Notes under the pieces: model-generated
Told to the model about the DNA's origin: nothing
Database searches by the model: none
The model's input: only the letters and a program-made list of their open reading frames with translations
Shown: positions 61,405-64,000 of the stretch, piece by piece
Layout of the letters: every line of letters begins with the position of its first letter
Position numbering within the stretch: position 1 is the stretch's first letter
Position numbers and translations under genes: made by a program
Origin: JAJRRS01 sp965230275
Lineage (GTDB): Bacteria; Planctomycetota; Phycisphaerae; Phycisphaerales; Phycisphaeraceae
Assembly (NCBI GenBank): GCA_965230275.1
Contig: CBDDKO010000002.1
Location: 3,720,001 to 3,784,000 of the forward strand
Reading direction: 5' to 3'
Length of the DNA stretch: 64,000 nt

Positions 61405-63456
61405 TTATGATTGCGCCTGGTCGGCACTGTTGGATACATCGACCTTGAACTGCCCGACCAGAAGCTGGAGTTGCTCGGCTTTGTTGCTGAGCTGAGCGGC
61501 GGCAGTGGCGGCCTGGTTGGCGCCCTCGGCGGCCTCGCTGGATACCGCATTGATCGACTGGATACTGCTGCTGACCTGCTCGGCGGCGGCCGACTGCTCC
61601 TCGCTGGCTGCGGCGATCGAACGGATCATGGACGAGACGCTGGACGCACTGCCGACGATTTCGTCCAGGGATTGCCCGGCCTTTTCAGCCAGCTTCACGC
61701 CCGCATCCACACGGTCGGTCCCGGTGCTCATCCTTTGAACAGCGAGGCTGGTTTCGCTCTGGATCGCCTGGATCGAATCACCGATCTCTTCAGTCGCCTT
61801 GGTCGTCCGGTCAGCGAGTTTGCGGACTTCATCGGCGACCACGGCAAAGCCTCGGCCGTGCTCACCGGCACGGGCGGCTTCGATCGCGGCGTTAAGAGCC
61901 AGCAGATTAGTCTGGTCGGCGATGTCATTGATGACCTCGATGATCTGGCCGATCTGCTCGCCACGCTTACCGAGTTCGTTGATGGCGTCGGCGGATTCGC
62001 TGACGACATCGGCGATGTCCTTCATGCCCTGGACCGACTGCCCGACCACGTCGCCGCCTTCCTGGGCCTGCTCGCCGGCCTGCTCGGCGTTCTGTGAGGC
62101 TTCGTTGGACTTGCAGGCGACTTCGGAAACACTTGCGGACATCTCCTCGATGGCTGAGGACACTTGAGTCGCCTGGTCGGACTGCTTCTGCATACCGATA
62201 GCCATTTCCTCGCTGCCGGCGGCGATCTGCGTGGCCGCACCGGCGACTTCGTGCGTCGCGGAGGCCACCTCGACGATCAGGTTGTGGATTTTCCCGACGA
62301 ACACGTTGAAGGCGTTCGCCAGTTCGCCGGTTTCGTCTTTGCTCTGGACGCTCACGCGCTGGGTCAGGTCGCCGTCGCCCTGCGAGATCTCATTGATCGC
62401 CACGGCGACGCGCTTGACCCCACGGGCGATGCGCCTGCCGATGAAGATGGCCAGCAGGCTCGCGATGCCGATGCTGATCGTGGCGGCGGTGAGCATGTAG
62501 CTGCGCATGTTGTTGGCGGCGGTGTTGTATTCGTCGGCGTAGGCCCCGGCGGCGATGATCCAGTCGTAGGGCTCATAATACTCGTAGGCGGTGAACTTGA
62601 GTCGACCTTCCCACACATATTCAACCCAGCCACGCTTGTTGGCTTTCATCTCCTTGCAGAACTCGTAATCGGACAGGTCGGTACCGACCTTGCTGGGGTG
62701 AAGTACCAGCACGCCGTCACCGCGCATGATGTAGGGGTACCCGGTTGATCCGAGTTTGATGTTCGAGACGGCCGTCTGGAGCGCTTCGAAGCTGCTGTGT
62801 CTCACGCCGACGTACAGCACCGCGACGATATCGCCCTGAGCGTTGCGCACGGGGCGGTAGACGGTTTCGTACAGGTTGCCCAGGATCATGTTCGTGCCGG
62901 TGAAGGTTTGCCCGGCCATGACGGCTTTGTAGACACGAGAGTCTGAGTTGAGCGTGGTGCCGACGGCGCGGCTCCCGTCGTCCTTGCGGATGCTGGTGGC
63001 GACCCGCACCCATTTGCCGGGCAACACCTGGAAGATCGTGCAGGTGGACCCTGTGGCTTGGTCGATGTAGTCGGTCAGGTCGTTATTACCGGTGAGTGAG
63101 ACCGAGCCAAGCGTGGCATGCGGGACCGTGAAGTCCCCGATCTTATCCACCTTTTCGACAAGCGTGACGGCAGTGTCCCAGCCTTCACCGGCCCCGCTCT
63201 GTTCGCGGAGGTAACCCTCAGCAAGGTTCAGGTCGGAGTTGAGTTTGGCTTTGAGCAGTTCGTCCTGCGTCCGGCACATTTCGCTGACGGCCTGGGCGAC
63301 GTGCTTGAGGTCTTCGGCGGCGACGGTATCCAGTTCGTGCTTCGCCTGGGAGACGGCCAGGAAAGTGACGGCGATCACGGGGATGCCGGTGAGCAGCGTC
63401 GCCATCACAGCCACTTTTTTAGAGATACTGTTGAGCTGCAATAAGTTCTTGATCAT
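61405..63456 (-). CDS. methyl-accepting chemotaxis protein with periplasmic Cache domain
   Basis: A 683-residue chemoreceptor. TM1 is at about 12-37. The periplasmic Cache region of fused type (about 40-300) has WVRVATSIRKDDGSRAVGT and GYPYIMRGDGVLVLHPSKVG. TM2 is at about 320-342, HAMP at 345-395, and the signalling hairpin tip is IADQTNLLALNAAIEAARAG, which binds CheA and CheW. It implies a motile stage. The ligand is probably a small organic acid or amine. No che genes are nearby. Confidence 0.93.
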   Translation of the reverse strand: MIKNLLQLNSISKKVAVMATLLTGIPVIAVTFLAVSQAKHELDTVAAEDLKHVAQAVSEMCRTQDELLKAKLNSDLNLAEGYLREQSGAGEGWDTAVTLVEKVDKIGDFTVPHATLGSVSLTGNNDLTDYIDQATGSTCTIFQVLPGKWVRVATSIRKDDGSRAVGTTLNSDSRVYKAVMAGQTFTGTNMILGNLYETVYRPVRNAQGDIVAVLYVGVRHSSFEALQTAVSNIKLGSTGYPYIMRGDGVLVLHPSKVGTDLSDYEFCKEMKANKRGWVEYVWEGRLKFTAYEYYEPYDWIIAAGAYADEYNTAANNMRSYMLTAATISIGIASLLAIFIGRRIARGVKRVAVAINEISQGDGDLTQRVSVQSKDETGELANAFNVFVGKIHNLIVEVASATHEVAGAATQIAAGSEEMAIGMQKQSDQATQVSSAIEEMSASVSEVACKSNEASQNAEQAGEQAQEGGDVVGQSVQGMKDIADVVSESADAINELGKRGEQIGQIIEVINDIADQTNLLALNAAIEAARAGEHGRGFAVVADEVRKLADRTTKATEEIGDSIQAIQSETSLAVQRMSTGTDRVDAGVKLAEKAGQSLDEIVGSASSVSSMIRSIAAASEEQSAAAEQVSSSIQSINAVSSEAAEGANQAATAAAQLSNKAEQLQLLVGQFKVDVSNSADQAQS

Positions 63457-63529
63457 TGATTCTACCCTCGGTTGTGAGTGGAAGATGGCCGGCGAGCGAT
63501 CAGACCCGTCAACCCATCGGTAGTGTGGA

Positions 63530-64000
63530 TTAGAAGAGAAGCTGTACCTGGGTGCGTGCGACGACCTGGCCGTCTTCGCCGGCCGTGTCGGTGCGCCATC
63601 CGGTCATGTTGCTGGAGAACGTCGAGGGGACCGGCTCGACAGCGATCCCGACGTCAGCGGTAATCTTGACCTGGTGGCCGGAGACGTAGTAGTTACCGCC
63701 AAAGGTAACGATGCCCAGTTCATCCTGACCATCGGTAGCCTGCTCGAGGTCGGCCCATTCGTATCGGCCGAAGACTTCGAGCTTCTCGGTGATGAAGACA
63801 CCGGCCTGGACGAGCACGCCCAGACGGTCGATGTCGCTGCCGCTGGTTTCCTGGTGATCGCCGATGACGGCGGCAAACAGGTTCGCCCCGCTCATGCCCC
63901 AGTTGACGTCAGCGGTCCAGCGTGTGATCTCGGTGGTATCAACGGTGGTGCCGAGATCGCTTTGCTGATGATGGACCGCCCCGCCGATGACCAGGACGGG
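63530..64000 (-). CDS. porin-like outer-membrane protein, C-terminal part
   Basis: The frame is open through the window edge, so the N-terminus is missing; 156 residues are visible. They alternate as outer-membrane beta strands (KLEVFGRYEWADLEQ; TFGGNYYVSGHQVKITADVG) and end in VQLLF, with a C-terminal Phe typical for barrel insertion. The pattern suits a phosphate-selective-porin-type or general porin. It ends 73 bases before the chemoreceptor's start. Confidence 0.75.
   Translation of the reverse strand, partial: PVLVIGGAVHHQQSDLGTTVDTTEITRWTADVNWGMSGANLFAAVIGDHQETSGSDIDRLGVLVQAGVFITEKLEVFGRYEWADLEQATDGQDELGIVTFGGNYYVSGHQVKITADVGIAVEPVPSTFSSNMTGWRTDTAGEDGQVVARTQVQLLF

Overview
The window looks like chromosome of a planctomycete, most likely of the Phycisphaerae type. 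The signs are two PEP-CTERM proteins, two formylglycine-type sulfatases, a 16S rRNA gene with its own terminator and no 23S or 5S behind it, several small proteins of a kind I recall only from planctomycetes, and GC-rich coding sequence. This placement is inferred from gene content; the 16S sequence at 41331-42839 would settle it.

Layout. 0.1-3.4 kb: glycosyltransferase, a membrane-anchored hypothetical and a sulfatase. 3.6-18.5 kb: a genomic island in a tRNA-Gly(CCC) gene, bounded by a 37-bp direct repeat of the tRNA 5' half. It holds a C5 methyltransferase fragment cut by an IS5-like element, then an NAD+/ADP-ribose gene cluster. 18.6-31 kb: housekeeping and hypothetical genes (TPR lipoprotein, TrkA/TrkH, a lone NuoI, AMP nucleosidase, FIST sensor, HPF), with REP palindromes around a REP-associated transposase. 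31-41 kb: a second sulfatase, an ACT-domain protein, a second REP/transposase pair and a type IIG restriction-modification enzyme whose gene contains two REPs. 41.3-42.8 kb: solitary 16S rRNA. 43.6-51 kb: a large secreted glycosidase, copper-binding lipoprotein, LpxR-like and AcpH-like proteins. 51.5-55 kb: methylcitrate-cycle genes prpB-prpC-prpD. 55-64 kb: OmpA lipoprotein, amidohydrolase, an EF-Tu/PEP-CTERM chimera, DCC and DUF2071 proteins, a chemoreceptor and the C-terminal part of a porin.

The most interesting part is the island. One operon (pncB-prs-nadE) makes NAD+ from nicotinate. A second, ten-gene operon starts with the regulator NrtR and then encodes NADAR, a PGDYG-like protein, ADP-ribosylglycohydrolase, nicotinamidase, a canonical PARG, a divergent PARG, a compact major-vault-protein-like protein, a Nudix ADP-ribose hydrolase and the NAD+-dependent RNA 2'-phosphotransferase KptA/Tpt1. 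Both operons have a TAGTGTA-N5-TACACTA operator over a sigma-70-like promoter, so NrtR probably controls both. I read this as a mobile system that makes NAD+, uses it to modify nucleic acid or protein with ADP-ribose, removes the mark by several routes and recycles the products, perhaps on or inside a vault-like shell. The eukaryotic vault also carries a PARP, which makes the pairing noteworthy.
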